Source: Paraburkholderia edwinii
Lineage (GTDB): Bacteria > Pseudomonadota > Gammaproteobacteria > Burkholderiales > Burkholderiaceae
Length of the DNA: 64,000 bases
NCBI RefSeq assembly: GCF_019428685.1
Contig: NZ_CP080096.1
Span: 1 to 64,000 of the forward strand
Direction of reading: 5' to 3'
Position 1 is the stretch's first letter. Each line of letters opens with the position of its first letter. The notes under the pieces were generated by a model. It was not told the DNA's origin, did no database searches, and saw only the letters and a list, made by a program, of their open reading frames with translations. The translations under genes and the position numbers were made by a program. Of this stretch, positions 1-8,619 are shown in pieces.

Positions 1-1080
1 GACGCGTTCTTGCCGCCGAGCGTGACGCGCGTCTTCGATGTGTCGTCGTACGAGACAAACGAGCCCGTCACGCCGCCCGTCGAATCGAAGCTCGCACCCA
101 TGTCTTTCAGCTGCTTCAGATTGACCGCATCGCTATCGGCCGTACCGGCTGCGAGATTGACAATCTGACGCTCCGCGCCGGCCGCACCAACCGACACTGT
201 GTTCGCACGATCCGCAAGCGCGCCCGAACCGAGCGCAACCGAACCATTTGCCGTCGCACGCGCATTGCCGCCGATCGCAACCGTATTCGCGCCCGTCGCC
301 GACGAATCGGCCAGCGTCGAATTGGCGTGGAAATACTTGACCCCGTTGCCGCCGCCCGTGATGTTGTTCACGACGTTGGAGAGGTTCGTCACGTTCTGGT
401 TCGTCTGGTAGAGCTGCGCGCCATTCACCGCGTCCGTGCTCGCGGCGTTCAGCGCACCTGCCTTCAGGTTCGTGATCTGCGTGCCGCCGGCGCCTTTCAG
501 CGTGATCGTGCCGCGCGTCGCATCGTCGTAGGCGACGAACGAGTTCGTCACACCGCCTGTCGTATCGATGCTCGCGCCCATGTCCTTCAGCTGCTTGACG
601 TTGACTGCATCGTTGTTGGCCTTGCCGTCCGCGACATTCGCAACCGTCACCGGCACCGACGCGTTCTTGCCGCCGAGCGTGACGCGCGTCTTCGATGTGT
701 CGTCGTACGAGACAAACGAACCGGTCACACCGCCCGTCGAATCGAAGCTTGCGCCCATGTCCTTCAGCTGCTTCAGATTGACCGCGTCGCTATCGGCCGT
801 ACCGGCTGCGAGGTTGATAACCTGACGTTCCGCGCCGGCCGCACCGACCGACACCGTGTTCGCGCGATCCGCGAGCGCGCCCGAGCCGAGCGCGACCGAA
901 CCATTCGCCGTCGCACGCGCATTGCCGCCGATCGCAACCGTATTCGCGCCCGTCGCCGACGAATCGGCCAGCGTCGAATTGGCGTGGAAATACTTGACCC
1001 CGTTGCCGCCGTTCGTGATGTTGTTGACGACGTTGGTCAGGTTCGTCACGTTGCCGGCGACGTTCGCGACGTTCACGTTG
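1..1080 (-). repeat. Near-identical 657-bp-offset duplication inside the adhesin gene
   Basis: The sequence at 1 to about 410 recurs at 658 to about 1067 with only scattered substitutions, an in-frame offset of 657 bp (219 codons). Each copy carries a stalk block, head repeats and a KYFHANS module. Copies differ mainly around the neck (near 402-417 against 1045-1092), where one has extra residues. This is an internal module duplication typical of large adhesins and may vary in copy number. Confidence 0.85.
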
Positions 1081-4000
1081 GTCTGATAGAGCTGCGCGCC
1101 GCTTACCGCGTCGGTGCTGCCCGCGCTGAGATTACCCGCAGTCAGCCCTGTGATCTTCGTGCCGCCGCTGCCTTTCAACGTTACCTGCTGCTTCGTCGAA
1201 TCGTCGTATGCGACGAAGCCTCCGTTCACGTTGCCGCCGCTATCGAAGCTCGCCCCGAGATCCTTCAGCTGCTTGACGTTGACCGCGTCGTTGTCGGCCT
1301 TGCCGTCCGCCACGTTCGCGAGCGTGACCCGCTTCGTCGCGCTCGTGCCGCCGAGTGTGACCTTGTCGCGCGCCGTCGAATCGTATTTGACCGCGTCCGC
1401 CGCACCCGCGCTGGACAGCGCAGCGGCATTGATCGCCGATCCGACGTCGTTGTAGGTCTGCCCACCGACCGTATAGGCCGGCTGTTTGATCGTACCGTCG
1501 GCATTGACGCCAGCGGCGCCGCCGAGCGCCGTGGTCACGCCCTTCAACTGATCGACGTTGACGGCGTCGTACTTCATCGTGCCCGCCGCGACATTGACGA
1601 TTTGCCGCTGCTTCGTGCCATTGCCGACCGATACCGAGTTCGCGCGGTCCGCAACCGAACCCGCGCCGAGCGCCACCGCGCTCGTCGCGCCGGCCGTCGC
1701 GCCTTTACCCAAGGCGACGCCATTATCGGCAGCCGCCAACGTCACCGCGTTGGTGCCCACTGCAACCGAGCTGTTGCCGTTCGCGATCGACGACGTGCCG
1801 AGCGCGAGCGTGTCTTCGGTTTCCGCGCTGGCCAGATAGCCGATCGCGACGCCGTTCTTGGCCTCGAAGCCGGTCGTCGCACCGACGCCGATCACCGTCG
1901 CGTTGATCGCGAGTGCGCCCGCTTTCGAACCGACCGCCGTCGAGCCCGTGCGCAGCGCGCCTGCCCCGGCGCCAACCGCCAGTGCGTTGGGACCGGTTGC
2001 CGCCGACGTCGGGCCGACCGCCATCGCATTCAGATCGTCCGATGCGCGCGTCGCCGAGCCGGCGGTCGTATTCGGACTGACGGCGATGTAGTCCGTCACC
2101 GGGGTCGCACCGAGCAATGCCATCGATTTGAGCCCGGTGCTCTGCTTGCTCATTTGCTGCTGCAGCGCCGTCAATTGACCGACCGTTGCCGCGTCCGTCG
2201 CGTTGATGCCGGCTGCCACGTTCGTCAGGCGCTTCTCACCGCCGGTATGACCGAACGAAACGGTATTTGCCTCATAAGCCTGTGCGCCCGAGCCGATCGC
2301 GACCGCATCGTCGAACTGCGAGCGAGCGCCCGTGCCGATGGCGAGGCTTCGATTGCCGGCCGCAAATGCGCCGCCGCCGATCGCGGTCGTCTCGCTGCCG
2401 AGCGACATCGACTCGCTCGCATTCGACACCACCTTCACGTACTTCGCGGTGACTTCCACATCCTTGCCGACCGCGCCGATCGCGTTCATCGCGGAGCCAA
2501 CGTCGTTGTATGTCGTGCCGGAGATCGTGAAGGTCGGTGCGGTTACCGTACCGTCCTGCTGCACGGCCGAACCCGCGCCGATGACCTTTGCGACGCTGTT
2601 CGCGGTCGCGAACAGCTGGCTGCCGTTGACCGCATCCTTGCTACCCGCGGCAAGCCGGCCCGGCGCGATATTCGTCAGTTGCACGGGCATCGATGCGTCG
2701 ACGCCGCCTAGCGTCAACTTGTCGTGCAAGCCCGTGTCGTACTTCACCGCGTCCGGGGAGCTGCTGCCGCCGCCGCCGCTGGTGGCGAGCGCATCGATGG
2801 CCGAGCCGACGTTGTGATAGGTCTTGCCCGCCACCGTGTACGACGGCGGCGTAATCGATCCGTCGAGCGTCTGGGCGCTCGCATTGCCGCCCAACGCATC
2901 GGCGGTGCTTTGCGCGAGCGCGCCCACGCCTCTGCCGAAGTCCTCGAAGCCCTTGTTCGTCGCCGCTGCCAGCGCGAACATCTGCGAACCGTTGATGGCG
3001 TCCGTGCTGTTCTGCGTAATGGCGCCGGCCGCGAGATTCGTGATCGTCACCGGCTTTGAGGCGCCGACGCCGCCCAGCGTCAGCATCGTGTGCGACGAGT
3101 TGTCGTATTGAACGAGGTCCGGCACACCACCGGTAATGGCGTTCTGCACCGTCGTGTTCAACTGCCGCAGGTTGACCGCGTCGGTATCGGTTGTGCCGGC
3201 GGCGAGGTTCGTCAATTGACGCTCGAGCCCGGGACTGCCGATCGACACCGCGTTCGCGCGATCCGCGCGCGAATTCGAGCCGAGCGCGACCGAGTTGTAG
3301 GCCAGCGCCGTCGAGTTGCCGCCGATTGCGACCGATTCGCTACCACCCGCCGTTGAATCAGCGAGCGACGATTTCGCGTGGAAATATTTGAGATCGGTCG
3401 TATCCGGCGGAGGCGGCGGGACAATACCGCCGCCACCGTCGACGCTCGCGATCGCCGCGTTGAGCTGGTTGACGTTGACGGCGTCGGTCCCCGCGCTACC
3501 CGCGGCGACGTTGACGATTTGCCGTTCGCCGCCCTGGCGGCCGACCGACACCGTATTCGCGCGCGTCGAGATCGAGTCGTAGCCGAGCGCCACTGAGTTA
3601 CGAGCGAGCGCCGACGCATGGGCGCCGAGTGCCGTCGAGGAATCGGCCGAGGCAAGCGAATGTCCGCCCACCGCGGTCGTGTACGTACCGGTCGCTTGCG
3701 CATCGCCGCCCAGTGCAACCGCATGGTACAGGCCGTTCCCAAGCGCGTTCACGCCAAGCGCGACGTTAGCCGCACCCTGCGCGACCGATCCCGCGCCAAT
3801 CGCTACCGGGCCGTTGCCGGTGTTGCCGTCTTCCGCCCCATAAACCGTTCCGTCCGTGCTCGTACCGTTCGCGCGCGCGCCGCCGCCGATTGAAATCGCA
3901 CCCGTCCCGCTCGCCGACGAATCGGGCAACGACGAGTTCACATGGAAGTACTTGAGGTTGTTCCGGTCGTATGTGTACGCATAGGCATCCTGCGCATTGA

Positions 4001-4334
4001 CGCCGTTATACGTGATGTTCGTCGTACTGCTGCTGCCGCCGTCAGCGCCGCCGCAGAAGAACAGGAAACAGAACCAGTCGTTGGTCGGCTTCGGAGCGGC
4101 CGCGCTGTTCGCGCCGTTCGTGCTCGCGAGATTCGCCGGCACCTTCGGCACGACCCCGGTGTCGGCTGCGTACGACAGACCCACTGCCCCGAACGTAGCC
4201 GCGGATGCGACCACGGCCGAAGCGATATTGCGCGCGCGGCGATTCGATTTCTTGCCGGCAGCCCGTGCGGTTTCCGCGGCTGCGACATAGGTGCCCGTAG
4301 ATTCATTCCAGACTGACTTGTAAGCCCTATTCAT
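1..4334 (-). CDS. Trimeric autotransporter adhesin (YadA-like), 3' end beyond window
   Basis: Surface adhesin expected to trimerise and anchor through a C-terminal YadA barrel that lies off the left edge. 1444 codons are present. Residues 1 to about 35 match an extended signal peptide region (starts MNRAYKSVWNESTGTYVAA), followed by a hydrophobic signal ending near LSYA-ADT at residue 57. The passenger has left-handed head repeats (AIGGGARA, SVALGSGALADRANTVSVG) alternating with stalk/neck blocks of the DAVNxxQL type and KYFHANS-type modules. A block of about 219 residues is duplicated nearly exactly, starting at 658 and again at position 1. Start ATG at 4334 has a GGAAGG ribosome site about 8 nt upstream. 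Residues 87-96 contain two cysteines in a hydrophobic stretch (WFCFLFFCGG), odd for this family. Divergent from the Tad operon. Family certain, ligand unknown. Confidence 0.95.
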   Translation of the reverse strand, partial: MNRAYKSVWNESTGTYVAAAETARAAGKKSNRRARNIASAVVASAATFGAVGLSYAADTGVVPKVPANLASTNGANSAAAPKPTNDWFCFLFFCGGADGGSSSTTNITYNGVNAQDAYAYTYDRNNLKYFHVNSSLPDSSASGTGAISIGGGARANGTSTDGTVYGAEDGNTGNGPVAIGAGSVAQGAANVALGVNALGNGLYHAVALGGDAQATGTYTTAVGGHSLASADSSTALGAHASALARNSVALGYDSISTRANTVSVGRQGGERQIVNVAAGSAGTDAVNVNQLNAAIASVDGGGGIVPPPPPDTTDLKYFHAKSSLADSTAGGSESVAIGGNSTALAYNSVALGSNSRADRANAVSIGSPGLERQLTNLAAGTTDTDAVNLRQLNTTVQNAITGGVPDLVQYDNSSHTMLTLGGVGASKPVTITNLAAGAITQNSTDAINGSQMFALAAATNKGFEDFGRGVGALAQSTADALGGNASAQTLDGSITPPSYTVAGKTYHNVGSAIDALATSGGGGSSSPDAVKYDTGLHDKLTLGGVDASMPVQLTNIAPGRLAAGSKDAVNGSQLFATANSVAKVIGAGSAVQQDGTVTAPTFTISGTTYNDVGSAMNAIGAVGKDVEVTAKYVKVVSNASESMSLGSETTAIGGGAFAAGNRSLAIGTGARSQFDDAVAIGSGAQAYEANTVSFGHTGGEKRLTNVAAGINATDAATVGQLTALQQQMSKQSTGLKSMALLGATPVTDYIAVSPNTTAGSATRASDDLNAMAVGPTSAATGPNALAVGAGAGALRTGSTAVGSKAGALAINATVIGVGATTGFEAKNGVAIGYLASAETEDTLALGTSSIANGNSSVAVGTNAVTLAAADNGVALGKGATAGATSAVALGAGSVADRANSVSVGNGTKQRQIVNVAAGTMKYDAVNVDQLKGVTTALGGAAGVNADGTIKQPAYTVGGQTYNDVGSAINAAALSSAGAADAVKYDSTARDKVTLGGTSATKRVTLANVADGKADNDAVNVKQLKDLGASFDSGGNVNGGFVAYDDSTKQQVTLKGSGGTKITGLTAGNLSAGSTDAVSGAQLYQTNVNVANVAGNVTNLTNVVNNITNGGNGVKYFHANSTLADSSATGANTVAIGGNARATANGSVALGSGALADRANTVSVGAAGAERQVINLAAGTADSDAVNLKQLKDMGASFDSTGGVTGSFVSYDDTSKTRVTLGGKNASVPVTVANVADGKANNDAVNVKQLKDMGASIDTTGGVTNSFVAYDDATRGTITLKGAGGTQITNLKAGALNAASTDAVNGAQLYQTNQNVTNLSNVVNNITGGGNGVKYFHANSTLADSSATGANTVAIGGNARATANGSVALGSGALADRANTVSVGAAGAERQIVNLAAGTADSDAVNLKQLKDMGASFDSTGGVTGSFVSYDDTSKTRVTLGGKNA

Positions 4335-4833
4335 TCCTCTTGCCTTCCCACAAATTTAAATTGGTGGATCTCTCGTGCGTGCGCTTTTTGAATTGCGACA
4401 GACGGCTTTCGATAAAGTCCACTGATCCGAATTAGCTCGATCAGCACAGACCTTCTCGCGAGGTCAATTTAGCTTCGCAAGGAAAACAAAAAAATCAGGG
4501 AAGTTTGCGCGTGCGTAGGGTTTTTCTGAAAACGTGAACGGAAAAAGGAATGTGCGCATATGGCCCGCACAGCGGAATGCGCGCATCTGCTTGATTATTC
4601 TTAATATTGTCTACGACATCCTGGTGGGAGCGGCTTATTGCCTGATGGTTTCGGAAAAGCATGGTGCACGCCAGGAAGTTTCCTAGGCCTTATCGCTTTC
4701 CGCTTCGATATACTGGGTCGTGACGTAATCGAGTAAATAGATATTGCCGATTACGTCGAAAAGATTCAATGTGAATTTAAAACTGATTTGCCATTTTTAA
4801 AATTCCTTTATCCCTTTATTCCTTTTATTTTTT
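4335..4833. promoter_or_regulatory. Divergent intergenic region between adhesin and pilus operon
   Basis: About 500 bp, clearly more AT-rich than its surroundings, holding no convincing gene. It must carry the promoters of the leftward adhesin and the rightward Tad operon. The last 60 bp before the pilin ATG are T-rich (a run of TTTATCCC/TTTATTCC motifs) and show no Shine-Dalgarno sequence. A perfect inverted repeat lies at 4722-4757 (separate entry). Confidence 0.5.
4722..4757. promoter_or_regulatory. Perfect 10-bp inverted repeat, possible operator
   Basis: GACGTAATCG at 4722-4731 is repeated as its exact reverse complement CGATTACGTC at 4748-4757, with a 16-bp AT-rich spacer. It sits about 80-110 bp upstream of the pilin start, where a regulator of the pilus operon could bind as a dimer. 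It could also form a hairpin in a transcript. Which protein binds is not shown; the NarL-type regulator at 17958-18599 is one candidate. Confidence 0.4.
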
Positions 4834-5148
4834 ATGATCGACTCCATCAAACTTCCAGCACGCCTTGGAAAAGTCCGGCAACTCGGTCAGGGTATGACCG
4901 AATACATCATCATCGTCGCGTTGATCGCGGTATCGGCAATTGCCGTGTATGCGTCGTTTGGGAAGACGATCCGTCAGCAGACGGCGGGCCTGGCGCATGA
5001 GATGTCGGGTAACGATTCGGCTGCAGACGTCAACGACGCGAGAACTGCCGCCGGCAACGCGAAGACGGATGCAGACCGCAACAAGGGTATGGGCGCCTAC
5101 GGAAGCGGCGGGAATGCCGACGCAGGCACGGCAAACGGCGGCAATTGA
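4834..5148 (+). CDS. Flp-type (type IVb) pilin
   Basis: Probable major subunit of the Tad/Flp pilus. The 104-residue protein has a short basic leader and a class III prepilin site: G18 before Q19, with E23 at position +5 followed by Y24 (LGQGMTEY), then a hydrophobic helix from about 25 to 42 (IIIVALIAVSAIAVYASF). The C-terminal half is hydrophilic and Gly/Asn/Ala-rich, longer than the minimal Flp. It is the first gene of the operon, as is usual for the abundant pilin. No ribosome site precedes the ATG; the leader is pyrimidine-rich. No prepilin peptidase gene is seen nearby, so processing must come from elsewhere. Confidence 0.8.
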   Translation: MIDSIKLPARLGKVRQLGQGMTEYIIIVALIAVSAIAVYASFGKTIRQQTAGLAHEMSGNDSAADVNDARTAAGNAKTDADRNKGMGAYGSGGNADAGTANGGN

Positions 5149-5170
5149 CGCCTAGCGCCGTCAAATCATC

Positions 5171-6706
5171 ATGCAACGCTCTGCCCACAAGGGCAGGGCC
5201 AGACCCGCCGGCACTCGTGGGCAGGCACTGGTCCCTGCCCTGCTCTTTCTGCTGGTCGGCGGCATTGGCCTTTATGTCGCATTCGGCTCGTTCCAGATGA
5301 CCGGCGCAAAGATCAAACTGCAGAACACCGCCGACGCAGCTGCCTACAGCGCCGCCGTGCTTCAGGCGCGCGACTACAACTTCGCGGCCTATACGAATCG
5401 CGCAATGGTCGCGAACCAGGTCACCGCGGCGCAAGTCGTCGCGCTGAAGTCGTGGGTCGACGAACTCGACGGGACTTACGCCGGCAATGCCGATACCGAA
5501 GATCTGATTCGCACGGTCGCCGCCCATCCGAACTTATGGACCACGCCGAATCGGCGCGGACGCGCGGACATCGCCCCGGTTCGCAACGCGCTCGACGCGT
5601 TGCTGCCGACGGTCGCGCAAGGCATCGGCTCGATTACGCGCGCGCTCAGCAACGCGCAGACCGGATATCACATGGCGCTCATCACCGCGGTACCTGAGAC
5701 GGCGGATGCGGTCGCGCGTCAAAACCAGTCCGACACGCATGTGACGTCCGGATATTTCATGAGCGAACGCAACGCCGCTCAACTGATTGCGTGGCAATCC
5801 TATACGACTATCGTCGCGCCGGCCGGCAAGCTCGATAGCGATCGTTTCGCCGATGTCGTGACCGACCCGCAGACGCTCGATGGCTTCGTCAAGCGGCGCG
5901 TATCGTCGCGCAGCGTCGCGCCTGACTATCAGCAACTCGACGATCAGGCGTCTCCGACGTGCCGGCCTGCCGGTCGCGTCACGATCAATGTCACGCATGT
6001 CGGCGGCACGCAGTTGCGCACCGACAAGAAGGGCTGGCAGTCGATCGACGCAAGCACCGCGCACATCATCACGCCCTGCACCGGCTCGGTCGATACGATC
6101 GCCGGTCACGGCGGCAGCACGAACGGCAACACGCGCGGCTATATGACGAACCCACCGTTCGTCTCATGGAGCGACTGGAAGGGCTATGGCGGCTACTACA
6201 ACTTCGGCGACCACACGAGTCCGACGCCAGGCCTGCTGATCCCCGACGCAATGGCGCACCAGTTCACGCTCGGGCCCGGCCCGTCTCTCGATGCGAACAA
6301 CGGCGGCCTGCTGCCCTATGAGGACATCACCGGCACTCCGACCGCCGAAGACGCGCCGCGCATCACGATCGAAGTCGAACGCGACGTAGGCACGTTGAGC
6401 AAAACCGCTGGGCTGAACGGCGCGGCGCGCATGCAAGTCGATAACGGCAGCGCGCGCGGCGTGATGCGCGCGCTCGCGAGCGCGCAGGCCTATTTCGTGC
6501 GGCCTGCGGACGATCCGTTCGGCGAATCGGCAAGCGGCGCGCTGTTGCGTGCGAGCGAATGGCTGCGCGGGGACGGCAAGCGCGAATATCCTGGGACGTT
6601 CAGCCCTTACTGGCAGGCGCGCCTTGCACCGGTCAGCGATAGCGAGCGGGCCGCCGCGCGCGAAGCGCAGATGCCGCCCGCCGCCGGCGCCAGGAGCCTC
6701 CGATGA
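5171..6706 (+). CDS. TadG-like pilus assembly protein
   Basis: Predicted membrane-anchored, mostly periplasmic protein of 511 residues. A basic N-terminus is followed by a pilin-like hydrophobic segment at about 18-40 (RGQALVPALLFLLVGGIGLYVAFGS) and then the ADAAAYSAAV signature typical of the putative TadE/TadG-like Flp family. The usual Glu at +5 of the pilin motif is replaced by Pro, so cleavage by prepilin peptidase is doubtful. The rest is a large soluble domain with several cysteines (SPTCRP, TPCTGS) and Gly/Tyr-rich stretches. It follows the pilin by 22 bp and overlaps the next gene by 4 bp, indicating translational coupling. Confidence 0.75.
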   Translation: MQRSAHKGRARPAGTRGQALVPALLFLLVGGIGLYVAFGSFQMTGAKIKLQNTADAAAYSAAVLQARDYNFAAYTNRAMVANQVTAAQVVALKSWVDELDGTYAGNADTEDLIRTVAAHPNLWTTPNRRGRADIAPVRNALDALLPTVAQGIGSITRALSNAQTGYHMALITAVPETADAVARQNQSDTHVTSGYFMSERNAAQLIAWQSYTTIVAPAGKLDSDRFADVVTDPQTLDGFVKRRVSSRSVAPDYQQLDDQASPTCRPAGRVTINVTHVGGTQLRTDKKGWQSIDASTAHIITPCTGSVDTIAGHGGSTNGNTRGYMTNPPFVSWSDWKGYGGYYNFGDHTSPTPGLLIPDAMAHQFTLGPGPSLDANNGGLLPYEDITGTPTAEDAPRITIEVERDVGTLSKTAGLNGAARMQVDNGSARGVMRALASAQAYFVRPADDPFGESASGALLRASEWLRGDGKREYPGTFSPYWQARLAPVSDSERAAAREAQMPPAAGARSLR

Positions 6707-7581
6707 TGTCACGCAGCCGCTTACGCATGCAGCCGCACGCTGGCGATCAAGGTCAGGCGATGGTGGAGTTTCTCGTCGTCACGATGTTCGCCATCAGCGT
6801 GCTGTTTATCACGCTCGCGATGCTCGGCAAGTTCAGCGATATCCGCAACAAAACGCTGCTCGGCGCACGCTACGCTGCGTGGGAGCGTTCGGTATGGCTC
6901 GACGCTCAAACCCATCCAACCCCCGATAGCCTGGGAAGCGAACGCGACTGGTTTGCCACATACGGCAGCGGCGCATTGCAACTGACGAAAAGCGACATCG
7001 AGATCCAGCGCGAATTCATGCAGCGGACCATCGCGGCAAACGGCGCACCACTGCTTGCCAGCGATCGCGACGCCGACCGCCTGCCTGCGGTCGGCCAGGC
7101 GATGTGGCGTGATCACGGCGGCGAGCCGCTGCTGGGCGCCGCGCAGGATGTAATCGCATCGACGGGCGCGGCGCCGATTCCGGCCGCGGCGCTTGCGTCA
7201 TACACCGACGCACCGTATGGAAGCGTGCGCACGGCAAACGGCGCAACGTACACGGCAGCGCTCGATCTGCCGACGCGCAACTTGCAATCGGGTACGGTGA
7301 GCGTTGCAATCGGTAAGCAAAGCGATGCACTGAGGCGCCTATGGCGAGGATTCGGCGGACTCACGTTTGCCGACACCAATGTCTTGCTGACCAACACCTG
7401 GTTACCCGAAGGACCGATGAACGGGCGAGCCCTCTTCACGCGCGCCGTTCCCGCCGCGAATGCCGAACTGGTCTCGTCGGCACAGGTTCATCGCCTGCGT
7501 CCCTATGCGCCAGAAATCGACACGCTCGAGTTCGGCCGCGTGCGGCATGAAGTCGTACCAAACGATCGACTTGCTCCATGA
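6703..7581 (+). CDS. TadE-like pseudopilin / pilus assembly protein
   Basis: A 292-residue protein with an N-terminal type IVb prepilin motif (DQGQAMVEFLVVTM): Gly before Gln, Glu at +5 and a hydrophobic helix near residues 20-42. This is the hallmark of TadE-like minor pseudopilins, which are processed and assist Flp pilus assembly. The remainder is a soluble periplasmic domain with no motif I can name. Its start overlaps the TadG-like gene (ATGATG at 6703) and its end overlaps the next gene by 4 bp, so it sits in a tightly coupled operon. Confidence 0.75.
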   Translation: MMSRSRLRMQPHAGDQGQAMVEFLVVTMFAISVLFITLAMLGKFSDIRNKTLLGARYAAWERSVWLDAQTHPTPDSLGSERDWFATYGSGALQLTKSDIEIQREFMQRTIAANGAPLLASDRDADRLPAVGQAMWRDHGGEPLLGAAQDVIASTGAAPIPAAALASYTDAPYGSVRTANGATYTAALDLPTRNLQSGTVSVAIGKQSDALRRLWRGFGGLTFADTNVLLTNTWLPEGPMNGRALFTRAVPAANAELVSSAQVHRLRPYAPEIDTLEFGRVRHEVVPNDRLAP

Positions 7582-8369
7582 CGCGCGGGACATTCGATAT
7601 GCGCTTCCTGATGCGGCGACTTGCGCGCTCCGTTACGAACCGGGTCGAGCTTTATGCCGGGCTCCTCTGCGCACTGCAGCCGCTCGCCGCAGCGGCCCAG
7701 TGCGACCGCTTTCCCGTTCCGCCGGAACGCGTTCAGGTCATCGGCCGCGACATGCTGGTCAACGGCATTCCGACCACGATTTTCGGTCTGGAGTTCGCCG
7801 GGTCGGCCAATGACGTATCCGAAGCCTTCCGCGCGTTCTGGACGCGCGAAGGGGTACCGGCGAAGGCGCGTCTCGAGTCTTCGAGCCTGCTGCTCACAGC
7901 ACTCGACGGCCCGTGCCACTACGTGCTGCTCATCACGCCGGTAAGCGAAAGTCCGCACGCGAAAGGCCTTATGAGCGTCATGCGTCTCGCGGGCGCCGAT
8001 ACCGCGCACCGCATTGCCGACGGCGCCGTGCCGTTGCCGCAAGACGCGAAACGCATTTCCGACGTCGAAAGCCGCGATCCCGGACAGAGCGGCCGCACGT
8101 GGATCGTGCGCGTCGCCGGCGACGCGGCACAACAGGCGCGGCGCTACAGCAGCATGCTCGCCGCGCAAGGCTGGACCGCGATTGCGCTCGCGCCCGCCTA
8201 CATCGTCGACGGCGCGGTCGATGGCGTGATCGACAGCGCACAGCAGGTTGCCGGTACCGCGGTCGCGATGCAGCGCGGCAGCGACCGCATCGACGCCATG
8301 TTTTCCAATGGCAGTGGCAGCGGCAACGGCGCCACGCAGGCCGTCATTCACGTAACAAGGATTCGCTGA
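7578..8369 (+). CDS. Exported protein of the Tad operon, function unknown
   Basis: A 263-residue protein with a signal-like segment near residues 24-41 (ELYAGLLCALQPLAAAAQ), so probably periplasmic. A later in-frame ATG at residue 8 is also possible. Two cysteines (CDRF, PCHYV) could pair. The C-terminus is Gly/Ser/Asn-rich. I do not recognise a domain. The position between a TadE-like gene and a second pilin gene, with a 4-bp overlap upstream, suggests a role in pilus assembly or anchoring. Confidence 0.6.
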   Translation: MTRGTFDMRFLMRRLARSVTNRVELYAGLLCALQPLAAAAQCDRFPVPPERVQVIGRDMLVNGIPTTIFGLEFAGSANDVSEAFRAFWTREGVPAKARLESSSLLLTALDGPCHYVLLITPVSESPHAKGLMSVMRLAGADTAHRIADGAVPLPQDAKRISDVESRDPGQSGRTWIVRVAGDAAQQARRYSSMLAAQGWTAIALAPAYIVDGAVDGVIDSAQQVAGTAVAMQRGSDRIDAMFSNGSGSGNGATQAVIHVTRIR

Positions 8370-8370
8370 G

Positions 8371-8595
8371 ATGCAACGACACCCGTTTTTCCGCGTCGAC
8401 CGGAGAGACCTGATTGGCCGGAGCATGCGGCGGCCAAGGCAGCAACTTGGTCAAGGCAGTGCCGAATACCTCGTGGTCGCGAGCGCGCTCGTGCTCGCGC
8501 TGCTGTTCGGCACCGACCTGCCGCCGGTCGCCGCGTTGATCGCCGCACTCAAATCGTATTTCCGCGCTTACAGCTTCGCACTATCGCTTCCCTGA
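8371..8595 (+). CDS. Second Flp/TadE-like pilin with short C-terminus
   Basis: A 74-residue protein with a long basic leader and the same LGQGxxEY processing motif as the first pilin (G27 before Q28, E32 at +5, Y33), then a hydrophobic helix at about 34-47 and a second hydrophobic stretch. It has almost no hydrophilic tail, unlike the first pilin, so it is more likely a minor pilin or pseudopilin. The gene starts one base after the previous stop. An internal ATG at 8425 is an alternative start. Confidence 0.65.
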   Translation: MQRHPFFRVDRRDLIGRSMRRPRQQLGQGSAEYLVVASALVLALLFGTDLPPVAALIAALKSYFRAYSFALSLP

Positions 8596-8619
8596 CGCCC
8601 CGCATTCATTCGATTTGTC

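Noticed and set aside
327..2711. Long open frame on the plus strand opposite the adhesin
   Set aside because: Arg/Asp/Val-rich composition with no domain; it mirrors the repetitive adhesin gene, which has signal, ESPR and head/stalk motifs.
4627..4642. Possible sigma-54 promoter (GG...GC) upstream of the pilin
   Set aside because: Spacing between GG and GC is 11 rather than 10 bp and flanking consensus is poor.
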